NCBI RefSeq assembly: GCF_002849695.1
Contig: NZ_CP018937.1
Coordinates: 1,364,001-1,428,000 of the forward strand
DNA from: Bacteroides fragilis
GTDB taxonomy: Bacteria; Bacteroidota; Bacteroidia; Bacteroidales; Bacteroidaceae
DNA length: 64,000 nucleotides
Direction of reading: 5' to 3'
A program made the position numbers and the translations under genes. Below, one piece after another: positions 54,563 to 63,188 of the stretch (within the stretch, counting starts at the first letter, position 1; every line of letters starts with the position of its first letter). The notes under the pieces were generated by a model that worked only from the letters and a program-made list of their open reading frames with translations, did no database searches and had not been told where the DNA came from.

Positions 54563-55486
54563 ATGAAGAAACTGCTACCGATACTTCTGGGTGTTGCCCT
54601 ATTGCTGAATTCATGTATTAAAGATGATATGGATGCTTGTGCCGGATATATGCACATCTATTTCAGCTATATTTATGGTGGAGCCAATCGTTTTTTTGAA
54701 ACGGTTTCTACTCCTACGCAACTTCATTTTTATAAACAGAAGCATAAATATCGGGAACTGGAAATAGGTTTGGACGAAGTAGGATTGACCGAACCTTATC
54801 GATTCTTGAAAACCTTTGATGATATAGACAGTCTGGAACTGATAGCCTGGACACATGATGAGGCAATTGATTATGTAGATACTCCTGATACTCCCATAGG
54901 AGAGGGGTATGTGAAATTAAAAGAAATTACCGACGGCAGCGGAATCTGCCGGCCTGTAGACGATCTGTTGTACGGACGCATTGCCATAGATGCCGGTCTG
55001 CGTGAAAACCGCAATATTGTGACCATTCCGTTTGTACGTGCCGTATGCCGTACGCGTATAACAATGATTCCTCAGACAGTAGAGGATAAGGTCGTTGAAG
55101 AAGGAGGAACAACACGTGCCGCGAGCAGTATTATTCCTTCCCCCGAAGATTTTAAGTTCCACCTTTACGGTACGCGTAGTGGTGTAGATTATAATAATAA
55201 AGCAAATACGGACGAAGTGATACTTGAACCTGAATGTTACTACGAAGAAAGTACCGGAAATGTACTGACTCCCTGGTTCGGTTCTTTTTCATCGGAAGGA
55301 AAGTTCCTGAAGGTAGATGTGTTTATTCGTGATGAAAAGGTCGCTTCGTTTGATTGTGCTCCTATTGAGTTGACTTCTGTTCCGGGCAACTATGTTGACT
55401 TGGTGATTGACGGACATTATGTGAAGCCCGTTATGCAGGTTCGTGTCAATGGATGGAAAGTGGCGGCAATAGAAAGTAATATGTAA
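54563..55486 (+). CDS. FimB/Mfa2-family fimbrial anchor subunit
   Basis: 307-residue lipoprotein: LLLNSC lipobox then IKDDMDACAGYMHIYFSYIYG, the Mfa2/FimB-type opening with a second Cys. The next segments RFFETVSTPTQLHFYKQKHKYRELEIG and SLELIAWTHDEA fit that family. A TTRAASS stretch occurs deep in the protein (about residue 190), not at the N-terminal processing position, as expected for an anchor that keeps its lipid. It likely terminates the pilus and fixes it to the outer membrane. It follows the major subunit, the usual order. Confidence 0.85.
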   Translation: MKKLLPILLGVALLLNSCIKDDMDACAGYMHIYFSYIYGGANRFFETVSTPTQLHFYKQKHKYRELEIGLDEVGLTEPYRFLKTFDDIDSLELIAWTHDEAIDYVDTPDTPIGEGYVKLKEITDGSGICRPVDDLLYGRIAIDAGLRENRNIVTIPFVRAVCRTRITMIPQTVEDKVVEEGGTTRAASSIIPSPEDFKFHLYGTRSGVDYNNKANTDEVILEPECYYEESTGNVLTPWFGSFSSEGKFLKVDVFIRDEKVASFDCAPIELTSVPGNYVDLVIDGHYVKPVMQVRVNGWKVAAIESNM

Positions 55487-55512
55487 GTAAGCTGATAAAA
55501 GGAGAGTATAGC

Positions 55513-57084
55513 ATGAAAAGAATTCTGATATGTCAACTGATGGTATTTCTGGCCGTGGCTTTGGTTTCGTGTTCGGATGATACTTCCGAAAGTATCTCTC
55601 AGAGCCCGGATAAAGACATGTACCTCCGTGTGAATGTTCCCCGCACGTATGCTTCCGGAGCCGATGGGACGGATAACAAAGAGACGGTGATCAATGGCAT
55701 TGACGTATTGGTATTTGCTCCGGGAGTGTCCGACCGGGATCGGCTGTATCTGAAATCAGCATCCGAAGGAACTCCGGTTGCCGGTAAAAATACGTTTCAG
55801 GTGACTATGCCTGTGGGAGAAGGATTGGAAGTGCATGTATTTACGAATTGCCATGCAGAGTTGGTGCGTAGCGGTGCCTATAAAGGTTTAGGGATGGAGA
55901 TGAATGCATTATTGGAAAAAATGGTATCCAAGGTGGAGAATAATCCGTCCGGGATAGATTGTTTGCCTATGCATGGTTTTTTGTCAGGAGTGACTGTTTC
56001 GAAAGAGTCGGTAGGACAAACTCTTAGTGTACCGGTGCTGCGTTCGGTAGCCGCTGTACAGGCAAAAGTGGATGACGCGCATACGGGAAATCCGGGTGAG
56101 TTGTTGGATAGCGATGGTAAGGTGATTTTTAAGTTGCGTGAGTTTTATGCTTATTTCCCGGCGGATAGCGGTAGGTTGGCTCCGTTAAAGGAGGCCTATG
56201 AAGTGGTTACCGCAGGTTCAGAAGACGAGAAAAAGACCCGTAATGTGGTTAAAACGACTTTACCCGCCAAATTAGGGGTTCGCCCGATAGGTGACAAGCT
56301 TTTTTTGAAGAGTGAGTCTTCTTTGCCCCTTGCCGGACCGCTCTATCTATACGAAAACACTTATTACTCGGATAACGGCTTTGATCAGCCCGGATATATT
56401 GCCGGCAACGACAAAGTGGCTACCACTCGTTTGGTGGTAGGCGGAATTTATGGAGACGACGCGGATGTCACTTATTACCGGATTGATCTGACGGATCCGG
56501 ACGATCCGAAAAAACTGGTTGAACTATTGCGCAATCATAAGTACACTTTTCAGATTATGAATGTCTCGGGTCCGGGGTATGACAATCCTGACGATGCGGC
56601 TACGGGGGTACCGATGAATATCTATGTGAAAGTGATTGACTGGATAGACGTGAATACGGAAATTGATTTTGACCGTGAGAACTGGTTCTCTTCGGGTACA
56701 AAGAAGCTCGTTTTATCCGGCTACGCAGGTTCGCTGAAATCCATTCCCATAGAAAGTGATGTTGCGTTCGGTCCTTTCTGGCAGTTGAGTTTTGATGCGT
56801 CGAGCCCGGTTAACGGTAATGCGACGGTTGCACCTGTAAAGGTATCTGACGGTGCAGTGTCGGCCGTAATCTCTAATGAACGCTACGAGATAACTGTCAC
56901 TGCGGGTACGCTTACCGTAAAGGCCAAAAAGTCTTATGGGGACCTTGCCGCCGGTGAGGCTTATGACGATGACTTCTATATAAAAGTAAAGAATTTGACA
57001 GTGCATTATAAACTGACTCAGGTAGACCGTTCTCCCGATGATTGGGGAAACGGAGGAAGCCAGGAAGATGAACTGCATAATTAA
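55513..57084 (+). CDS. fimbrillin-like accessory subunit
   Basis: 523-residue lipoprotein (ALVSC at residues 16-20). MYLRVNVPRTYASGADGTDNKETVINGIDVLVFAPG resembles the N-terminal domain of FimA/Mfa-type subunits; a candidate cleavage Arg is 44 (PRTYA), less canonical than in the neighbours. Further beta-rich parts: FQVTMPVGEGLEVHVFTNCHAELV, LSVPVLRSVAAVQAKVDD, YTFQIMNVSGPGYDNPD. The C-terminal 120 residues form an added beta domain ending in VHYKLTQVDRSPDDWGNGG. It is probably an accessory or tip-proximal subunit. 26 bp from the anchor gene. Confidence 0.75.
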   Translation: MKRILICQLMVFLAVALVSCSDDTSESISQSPDKDMYLRVNVPRTYASGADGTDNKETVINGIDVLVFAPGVSDRDRLYLKSASEGTPVAGKNTFQVTMPVGEGLEVHVFTNCHAELVRSGAYKGLGMEMNALLEKMVSKVENNPSGIDCLPMHGFLSGVTVSKESVGQTLSVPVLRSVAAVQAKVDDAHTGNPGELLDSDGKVIFKLREFYAYFPADSGRLAPLKEAYEVVTAGSEDEKKTRNVVKTTLPAKLGVRPIGDKLFLKSESSLPLAGPLYLYENTYYSDNGFDQPGYIAGNDKVATTRLVVGGIYGDDADVTYYRIDLTDPDDPKKLVELLRNHKYTFQIMNVSGPGYDNPDDAATGVPMNIYVKVIDWIDVNTEIDFDRENWFSSGTKKLVLSGYAGSLKSIPIESDVAFGPFWQLSFDASSPVNGNATVAPVKVSDGAVSAVISNERYEITVTAGTLTVKAKKSYGDLAAGEAYDDDFYIKVKNLTVHYKLTQVDRSPDDWGNGGSQEDELHN

Positions 57085-57102
57085 ACATAGATTAGTTGGC
57101 TT

Positions 57103-58215
57103 ATGAAACGATTTAAAAGAAATATACGGCAAGGATGTATGCTTCTAAGCGTATTTTGCTTGATGGGGGTTACAGCCTGTTCAAGTGAAGAGGGACGTGA
57201 TATGCAGCCTGTCAAGCCTGTCGCTTTCACGCTGAACTATACCATCCCCGATGCTGATAATCCGGAAACAAGGGCATCCGATACAGGAGGGAAAATACCT
57301 GTGGCCCGTCCGGAGGAAAGTGTGATAAATGATGTAAAGCTCTTATTTTTCATTTACGATGAACATGGCAACGGGTTGTATGCCGGTTCCTTGCAGGGAA
57401 CCGTCGATGGCAATCATCTGGCTAAGACAGGGAAAATATCGGTGATTATACCGGAAAGCGGAAGCATCGACAATCATACGGATTATAATGTATTGGTGCT
57501 TGCCAATGCTTCTGCTTATTTTCCCGGAATGGATTTTGATACTTATTGTTCCGGACAGACTGAAAACTCAGTGCGGGTGCAACTTCGGGGAGATATGCCG
57601 TTGCAGTCAATAACGGACAGAACATATACCGTTACGGATAATAGTTTACTTATGAGCGGAACAACATTCAAGGAAGCAGGGAAGGATATGAGTGTACAGC
57701 TACTGCGTGCAGCCGTACGCATAGATGTCCGGGTGGCTGAGGATAAAAGGGGAACGGTTCTCTTGAAATCGGCTATGCTTCGTAATGTTTCACCGGTAAT
57801 ACCTGTATTTAATGATCCGCAGGATATGGCTTTCCTGCCGTTGACTTATGCAAATGAAAAAAATGCGTCAGAGCAATTCAGTATCATAGGCGGTTTGTAT
57901 GCCACTGAGGTGTTGCGTACTCTCCATACTCCCTATCTGCTACAAACGCAGGCGGTGTGTCTGCTGTTGCAATGTGAAAAGTCTCCTTATAAGGGATGGT
58001 ATCGGGTGAATATTAATATCGATAAAAATGATGTGCAGTATTTACGACGTAACAATGCTTATACGGTGATTATTAAAGATGTTTTGAGTCAGGGGGCTGA
58101 CACTCCCGATGAGGCATACGGAGCGGGTAGTTTTGGTATAAAAACGGTCACTATACCTACCGATTGGAAAGTCCCCGATGGGATAGTAACTCCACCGGAT
58201 GTAGAAGTGAATTGA
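57103..58215 (+). CDS. fimbrillin-like accessory subunit
   Basis: 370-residue lipoprotein (VTAC lipobox near residue 26). NPETRASDTGGK holds a candidate processing Arg57. The body has NDVKLLFFIYDEHGNGLYAG, YNVLVLANASAYFPG, LLMSGTTFKEAGKDMSVQLLRAAVRIDVRV, all FimA/Mfa-type core strands, and ends YTVIIKDVLSQGADTPDEA...VTIPTDWKVPDG. The next gene's true start lies 26 bp after the stop. Likely an accessory subunit between stalk and tip. Confidence 0.78.
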   Translation: MKRFKRNIRQGCMLLSVFCLMGVTACSSEEGRDMQPVKPVAFTLNYTIPDADNPETRASDTGGKIPVARPEESVINDVKLLFFIYDEHGNGLYAGSLQGTVDGNHLAKTGKISVIIPESGSIDNHTDYNVLVLANASAYFPGMDFDTYCSGQTENSVRVQLRGDMPLQSITDRTYTVTDNSLLMSGTTFKEAGKDMSVQLLRAAVRIDVRVAEDKRGTVLLKSAMLRNVSPVIPVFNDPQDMAFLPLTYANEKNASEQFSIIGGLYATEVLRTLHTPYLLQTQAVCLLLQCEKSPYKGWYRVNINIDKNDVQYLRRNNAYTVIIKDVLSQGADTPDEAYGAGSFGIKTVTIPTDWKVPDGIVTPPDVEVN

Positions 58216-58241
58216 ATGATTTCATAAAAATAATAAGAACG

Positions 58242-59210
58242 ATGATAATAAGGAAGTGTAAAATAGATTGTTTTCAGAAGTCCTGCATTCTTCTGTGTGT
58301 TGCGCTCTTCTCCTGTTCGCAGTATGACTGCGTTGTTCCGGGTGACGGAAAGACAGGAGAAGGAGAGCGCACTTCTTTATGCATAGGCGGAGTTTCAACA
58401 GGACGGTTAGAGGTACTTACGCGTTCGGCTGCTGAGCTTACTACAGTGACCGATGCCATCGGGGTTTTTCAGAAAAAAGATATCGCGAATGGTTACGAGG
58501 CCATTCATAACAGAAAATATACATATGGAACTCCATACTGGAAGACGGATGGGGAAGAACTGGTGTTGATCGATGGACTGGCGAAACTGACGGCTTACTA
58601 TCCTTATAAAGAAGATCGGACAAGTAGTGTGGTGATGAACAGTGAACTCTATGCGGCTTCAAAAGAGATCTATTATTGTCCTTTTGAAGCTTCGAATACA
58701 ACAGGTGCCGTAACGCTGAATTTACGCAGAGCCTATTCGCTCCTGAGATTTAACTTTATCAGAGGAGTAACAGATGTGGCTCAGAATAAAGGAGAGTATA
58801 CCGGGAATGGCGAGATCAGTTCATTTACATTTTCTGCGGCTTTACGGATCACCGGAACACTGGATCTGTTTACAGGGATCGTTGAAGGAGGAGTGCAGGG
58901 GGTGATGTTCAGCTATACCGTTCCGATAACTATCGGAACCGCTGCAGTTCCTGCCGTTTTGGATTATATGGTAGTGCCTGCTGATTTTACCGGGGATCTT
59001 TCTTTTACACTAATAATAGATGGAAAGGAGATGAAAGGTAAGATTAGTGCTGCCGAGCTTTGTGGTACGAACAAGAAAATGGTGGAAGGGACAAAGTATG
59101 AGATAGATGTCATTATTCGTCCCACTGAAGTAGAGATAGGAACTGTGGATGTGGAAGAATGGGTAGAAGAGGCAGTCAAAGACTCCGGTAATCCGTTTGT
59201 GCCGCAATAA
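58242..59210 (+). CDS. fimbrillin family protein, Mfa-like
   Basis: About 322 residues from the ATG at 58242 (MIIRKCKIDCFQKSC); the frame reaches back into the previous gene but that part is not leader-like. Lipobox LFSC near residue 25. The candidate processing site is LTRSAAELTTVTDAIGVF with Arg61. The pattern LTAYYPYKEDRTSS, LRRAYSLLRFNFIRGVT and FTLIIDGKEMKGKISAAEL is repeated in each of the following genes, so it begins a paralogous array. It ends DVEEWVEEAVKDSGNPFVPQ. Confidence 0.78.
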   Translation: MIIRKCKIDCFQKSCILLCVALFSCSQYDCVVPGDGKTGEGERTSLCIGGVSTGRLEVLTRSAAELTTVTDAIGVFQKKDIANGYEAIHNRKYTYGTPYWKTDGEELVLIDGLAKLTAYYPYKEDRTSSVVMNSELYAASKEIYYCPFEASNTTGAVTLNLRRAYSLLRFNFIRGVTDVAQNKGEYTGNGEISSFTFSAALRITGTLDLFTGIVEGGVQGVMFSYTVPITIGTAAVPAVLDYMVVPADFTGDLSFTLIIDGKEMKGKISAAELCGTNKKMVEGTKYEIDVIIRPTEVEIGTVDVEEWVEEAVKDSGNPFVPQ

Positions 59211-59230
59211 AGAGACAGAAAGGAATAAAT

Positions 59231-60208
59231 ATGTTTTTAAGAAAGCAGAGAAAGATGAAACACATTCTGGCAAATATCGGGATGGCAATAGTATTGATTG
59301 CCTGTAGCAACGGAGGGATGGATCCGGTGGATACCGGCGGGGAAGATGAGTATGTTCCTGTCAGAGTGGAAACAGTTGCGGACAATGGCGTTGAAACACG
59401 TGCGGTTGCTTTGTCAAATGCCAGCATAGGAATATTTCGCACGGCACCTTACACTGCTACGTTTCCGCAACAATATGATGTACAGTGTACTCACGACGGA
59501 ACCGGATGGAGTTTGGCAGATAAACTATATGTTGGCGGTACGGACGCCTCTTTGCATGTCTATTATCCGTATGGTAAGGTCACTTTTAATGGTGATAATA
59601 GTACGGTTACTGCTTTGACAGTGAAAGATAATACGGCGGATAATGATTTTTGTTATGCCGATGCTCCTTTAGCGGCAGTCAATAACCGCAATCCGGTTGC
59701 TTCCTTTTTGCTGAAGCATGCTTATGCCGGTGTGAAGTTCAGCATTGCTTGTCATTCGACTTATCCGTTGAAGTGCAAGTTAACCAAGATTGTGATGAAA
59801 CCCGCAACGAGCGGAAAGAGGTTTTATGTGGAACGTAGCATGGATATCAGTAAATCCGCTGCGGATGCGGGACAGTTGGGAGGGAGCACAGCTTCCGGTT
59901 GGACGCTGGATACATCTGCACTTGCTATGGGGACAACAGGGATAGCCCAAGGGAGTACGGATGTAAGTATCAGCAAATTGTTTCCTCCACAGGATTTTGA
60001 GGACGATACCCAACTGATATTGACAATTGATGGAAGTGAATATTCGGTAACGATTCCGTACGAGACTTTGAAAGCTCTGAAAGCCGGGTATTTATCTACC
60101 ATTTTCCTGGAGGTCAAGGGTACGGGAGTAGATATTTCGGGAGTGAAAGTATATCCATGGGATACCTCTGTTGTACCCGGTGGTGATAACGATGCGACTT
60201 TAGATTAA
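59231..60208 (+). CDS. fimbrillin family protein, array member
   Basis: 325 residues; AAAGGAATAAAT supports the ATG at 59231, though the Met nine codons in is possible. Lipobox IAC near residue 25; site VETRAVALSNASIGIF with Arg57. Shared core: LHVYYPYGKVTF, FLLKHAYAGVKFSIACHSTYPLKCKLTKIVMKP, LILTIDGSEYSVTIPYETLKALKAGYLSTIFLEVKGTGVDI, then VKVYPWD and a Gly/Asp-rich tail. Placed 20 bp after the preceding paralogue. Probably a minor or tip pilin; ligand unknown. Confidence 0.8.
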   Translation: MFLRKQRKMKHILANIGMAIVLIACSNGGMDPVDTGGEDEYVPVRVETVADNGVETRAVALSNASIGIFRTAPYTATFPQQYDVQCTHDGTGWSLADKLYVGGTDASLHVYYPYGKVTFNGDNSTVTALTVKDNTADNDFCYADAPLAAVNNRNPVASFLLKHAYAGVKFSIACHSTYPLKCKLTKIVMKPATSGKRFYVERSMDISKSAADAGQLGGSTASGWTLDTSALAMGTTGIAQGSTDVSISKLFPPQDFEDDTQLILTIDGSEYSVTIPYETLKALKAGYLSTIFLEVKGTGVDISGVKVYPWDTSVVPGGDNDATLD

Positions 60209-60235
60209 TAACTGATTGTAACAGAAAGGATAGTA

Positions 60236-61174
60236 ATGAAAACCAAGTCTGATATGAAACCAATTATAATAGCCACTTTATCGCTGATTTTACTGGCGGG
60301 CTGTGGTAATGATGATTTTCCGGTAGAAGAACAAAAAGTTCCTTTAGAGATTGCTTCTGCATTTGTAACAGGTGACGTGCAGACACGTGCCGTCACGCCA
60401 CAATTACTTACATCAGGTTCGATCGGAGTTTTTCTGGAAGGCGAATCCGGAACCAGTTATGTAAAAAAAGACAATATACAGTATGACTATAACTCCGGAT
60501 GGAAACCCAACACGGAAACAATCTATCTGGGTGGAGAGAATGCCGGTGTGTGTGCTTATAAGAAAACAACGAAATTAGATTTGGCAACTAAAGAAGCTGT
60601 TTCTTTGACTTCTCAGATTTTTGACACCGAACTTGATTTGGTATATGCAGGTAAGAAAACAGTGAATGGTACTTCTGCCGGTAAGAGCGTTGAGTTTATC
60701 ATGGGACATGCTTATTCGCAAATCGAATTTGTCTTTAGCCGGGAGAATTATCCTAATACATGCAGAGTAACCAAAATCGCCATAAAGAACGCAAGTATAA
60801 TTGAAAACGCTACGTTGAACCTGGCAACGGCAGTTTATACATCAACTAAGATCAATGCTGCTTTCAGTTACTGGACAAATGCGACAAAGCAGGCGGATGG
60901 TATTGTGGTTCCTGAATCGGGGACTGTGAAAAGTAATGTGTTGATGATTCCCTGTACATTGGCCAACAGTAGCGGTACGGGAGTGACACTGGAACTGACA
61001 GTGGACGGTAAACTGATGACGGTTCCGATTACGTATGCCAAGCTGGGTGCGTTGACCAAAGGCATTATTCATCAGATCAGCCTGAAACTGAAAGGTACTG
61101 CACTTGAACTGAGTGTGAAAGATACTCCGTGGGATAATCAACCGGTAGATGGTGAATATAATCCGGAACCATAA
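60236..61174 (+). CDS. fimbrillin family protein, array member
   Basis: 312 residues, lipobox LLAGC at about 19-23; processing-type site VQTRAVTPQLLTSGSIGVFL with Arg51. Core segments VCAYKKTTKLDL, FIMGHAYSQIEFVFSRENYPNTCRVTKIAIKN, LELTVDGKLMTVPITYAKLGALTKGIIHQISLKLKGTALEL and VKDTPWDNQPVDG parallel those of the neighbouring genes. It has 27 bp to the previous and 16 bp to the next gene. Confidence 0.8.
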   Translation: MKTKSDMKPIIIATLSLILLAGCGNDDFPVEEQKVPLEIASAFVTGDVQTRAVTPQLLTSGSIGVFLEGESGTSYVKKDNIQYDYNSGWKPNTETIYLGGENAGVCAYKKTTKLDLATKEAVSLTSQIFDTELDLVYAGKKTVNGTSAGKSVEFIMGHAYSQIEFVFSRENYPNTCRVTKIAIKNASIIENATLNLATAVYTSTKINAAFSYWTNATKQADGIVVPESGTVKSNVLMIPCTLANSSGTGVTLELTVDGKLMTVPITYAKLGALTKGIIHQISLKLKGTALELSVKDTPWDNQPVDGEYNPEP

Positions 61175-61190
61175 AAAGGAAGGATGAATC

Positions 61191-62192
61191 ATGAAACGAA
61201 TTTATATGCATAATCCGGATTCTCACTTGGCAAGACACTTGTGGCTGATGTGGCTTTTAATAGTAGGCTGGAGCTCTTGTTCACAAGTAGAGGTTGCAGA
61301 CTCTGTAGGGGGTGAGAACGGAGAGATACCTCTTGAAATCCGGGCTACAACCGGTGCAGAGGTCGACACTCGTGCTGTTACTGCTGTAGAAATGACTGAA
61401 GGGACATTAGGAATTTTCCGTTTACCCGAGACGGATTATACGGCATTGGAAAATATTCGTTATAACCGTGTTGCGGGAGAAAGCTGGAAGCCGGCTTCTA
61501 CTGTGATATATGTCGGTGCCACTTACGCCAGGCTATGTGCTTATGCTCCCTATAACTCTGTAGAATTTAAAAATAGTTTGTTGAAAACAGAAGCCGGCTT
61601 GACAATGCAGACCTATGCGGCGGAGAAAGATATGCGTTTTGCTGTCAGTGGAGGGGATGAGGTCTGGAAAAAGACTCCTACTGCGAATTTTGAGTTGAAG
61701 CGTGCTTATGCCCGTTTGGTATTGTCTGTGGTACGGGATGCCACGTATCCGAACACGTGTAAGATAACGAAAGCAAAAATAGAGGCTTCTGCCGGAAATA
61801 TAATCACAGCCAATACGGTTGACATCAGTACCGGAACCGAAGGAAGCGGAACACAAACACCTCAATATATTCACACTGTGACGACCGGTTTAAAAGACGG
61901 ATTTGCAATAGGGGTTACAGATGATACGAGTTTTGACTGGCTGCTGCCCCAACAAACTTTTTCCGGAGGCGTAGTCTTGACACTTACGGTGGATGGCATG
62001 GATTATTCTGTTACGATTCCGGCCGATAAACTGAGCACATTTGTAAGAGGCACTAAATATACTGTGTCATTGGTTGTCAAAGGTGGAAAGTTAACTTTGA
62101 TGAGTGACAAAATCCTGATTGATAGGGATTGGGCAGAGGTGCAGACAGGAACCGGAGGCAGTGGCGGTGATTATGATACCAGTTTTAATTAG
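61191..62192 (+). CDS. fimbrillin family protein, array member
   Basis: 333 residues. The leader is longer (MKRIYMHNPDSHLARHLWLMWLLIVGWSSC); the Met at residue 6 may be the true start. Site VDTRAVTAVEMTEGTLGIF with Arg61. Core: LCAYAPYNSVEF, FELKRAYARLVLSVVRDATYPNTCKITKAKIE, LTLTVDGMDYSVTIPADKLSTFVRGTKYTVSLVVKGGKL. The tail TGTGGSGGDYDTSFN is Gly rich. The next ATG follows 3 bp after the stop. Confidence 0.8.
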   Translation: MKRIYMHNPDSHLARHLWLMWLLIVGWSSCSQVEVADSVGGENGEIPLEIRATTGAEVDTRAVTAVEMTEGTLGIFRLPETDYTALENIRYNRVAGESWKPASTVIYVGATYARLCAYAPYNSVEFKNSLLKTEAGLTMQTYAAEKDMRFAVSGGDEVWKKTPTANFELKRAYARLVLSVVRDATYPNTCKITKAKIEASAGNIITANTVDISTGTEGSGTQTPQYIHTVTTGLKDGFAIGVTDDTSFDWLLPQQTFSGGVVLTLTVDGMDYSVTIPADKLSTFVRGTKYTVSLVVKGGKLTLMSDKILIDRDWAEVQTGTGGSGGDYDTSFN

Positions 62193-62195
62193 AGT

Positions 62196-63164
62196 ATGAA
62201 GATTATGAAACATTTATTATGGATCCTGGTGGGAGGTATTTTATTGAGTAGCTGTTCTGATGACCGTGAGATGGATGACGGGAGATGGAAAGCATCTGCG
62301 CTTCGAGTACCGCTCGAGGTATCTTCGGCAGTCATTAAGCAGGAGGTAGTTACACGTTTAGCTCCCGATCCGGTAGCTTTGACGAAAGGGGCCATAGGGA
62401 TTTTTCTGTCGGGTACAGAAGCTGGAAGCGGATATAAAGTTATTGACAATCGTAAATATGTTTATAACGGCAGTGATTGGGGGCCTCCGACGGCTAATGA
62501 TACAATTTATTTAGTGGGTAACGATGCTGATGTCTGTGCTTACTATCCTTATAAAGATGCGTATACGGACAAGACGGTCATTCCATTGCAATCACAGGAT
62601 TATGTGGAAACTGAAGATATCTATTATGCATTGAATACAATGATAAATGGTTTTACTCCTGCGATTACTTTTAGTATGGTGCATGCTTATTCTTTAGTGG
62701 AGTTAAAGATCAGCCGTGAGAACTACTTTATGCCTTGTAAAATTAGTAAAATAACCTTGGGGAATTCCGCTTTAATAAAAAAAGGCACTATTAACATTGC
62801 CGTTGACGGAAGCATACAGGCTTCGGAAACAGGGAATTATGATTTGACAACAGTAACTGCAGCTTCACCTCATACATTGTCTGTTGGCGAATCTTATGTA
62901 CGCCGTGTACTGATGATTCCGGTTCCGCTTAAAATTGAGCGGACAGATGCGGAAGGAGGACAATTCGGGCTGTCTGTCAGCCTTGTGGTAGATGGACAAC
63001 AGATGCTCGTGGAGATCCCGTATTCCGAACTTGGAGAGTTCAGGCAGGGAGAGAAGTATGTTATCGGATTAAAGATCAAAGGAACAGAAATCGTGCCTAC
63101 CGTTAGCGCATTGGAATGGGAAGATGATAAGGTTGATGGCGGGAATAAATATCCTGTTGAATAA
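62196..63164 (+). CDS. fimbrillin family protein, array member
   Basis: 322 residues, lipobox LLSSC at 16-20; site VVTRLAPDPVALTKGAIGIFL with Arg54, where Leu replaces the usual Ala after Arg. Core: VCAYYPYKDAY, FSMVHAYSLVELKISRENYFMPCKISKITLGN, SLVVDGQQMLVEIPYSELGEFRQGEKYVIGLKIKGTEI, and ALEWEDDKVDGGNKYPVE. Closest to the next, incomplete gene in its ETEDIYYALN-type segment. Confidence 0.8.
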   Translation: MKIMKHLLWILVGGILLSSCSDDREMDDGRWKASALRVPLEVSSAVIKQEVVTRLAPDPVALTKGAIGIFLSGTEAGSGYKVIDNRKYVYNGSDWGPPTANDTIYLVGNDADVCAYYPYKDAYTDKTVIPLQSQDYVETEDIYYALNTMINGFTPAITFSMVHAYSLVELKISRENYFMPCKISKITLGNSALIKKGTINIAVDGSIQASETGNYDLTTVTAASPHTLSVGESYVRRVLMIPVPLKIERTDAEGGQFGLSVSLVVDGQQMLVEIPYSELGEFRQGEKYVIGLKIKGTEIVPTVSALEWEDDKVDGGNKYPVE

Positions 63165-63188
63165 AATCATATTTAAAACTGAGCTACT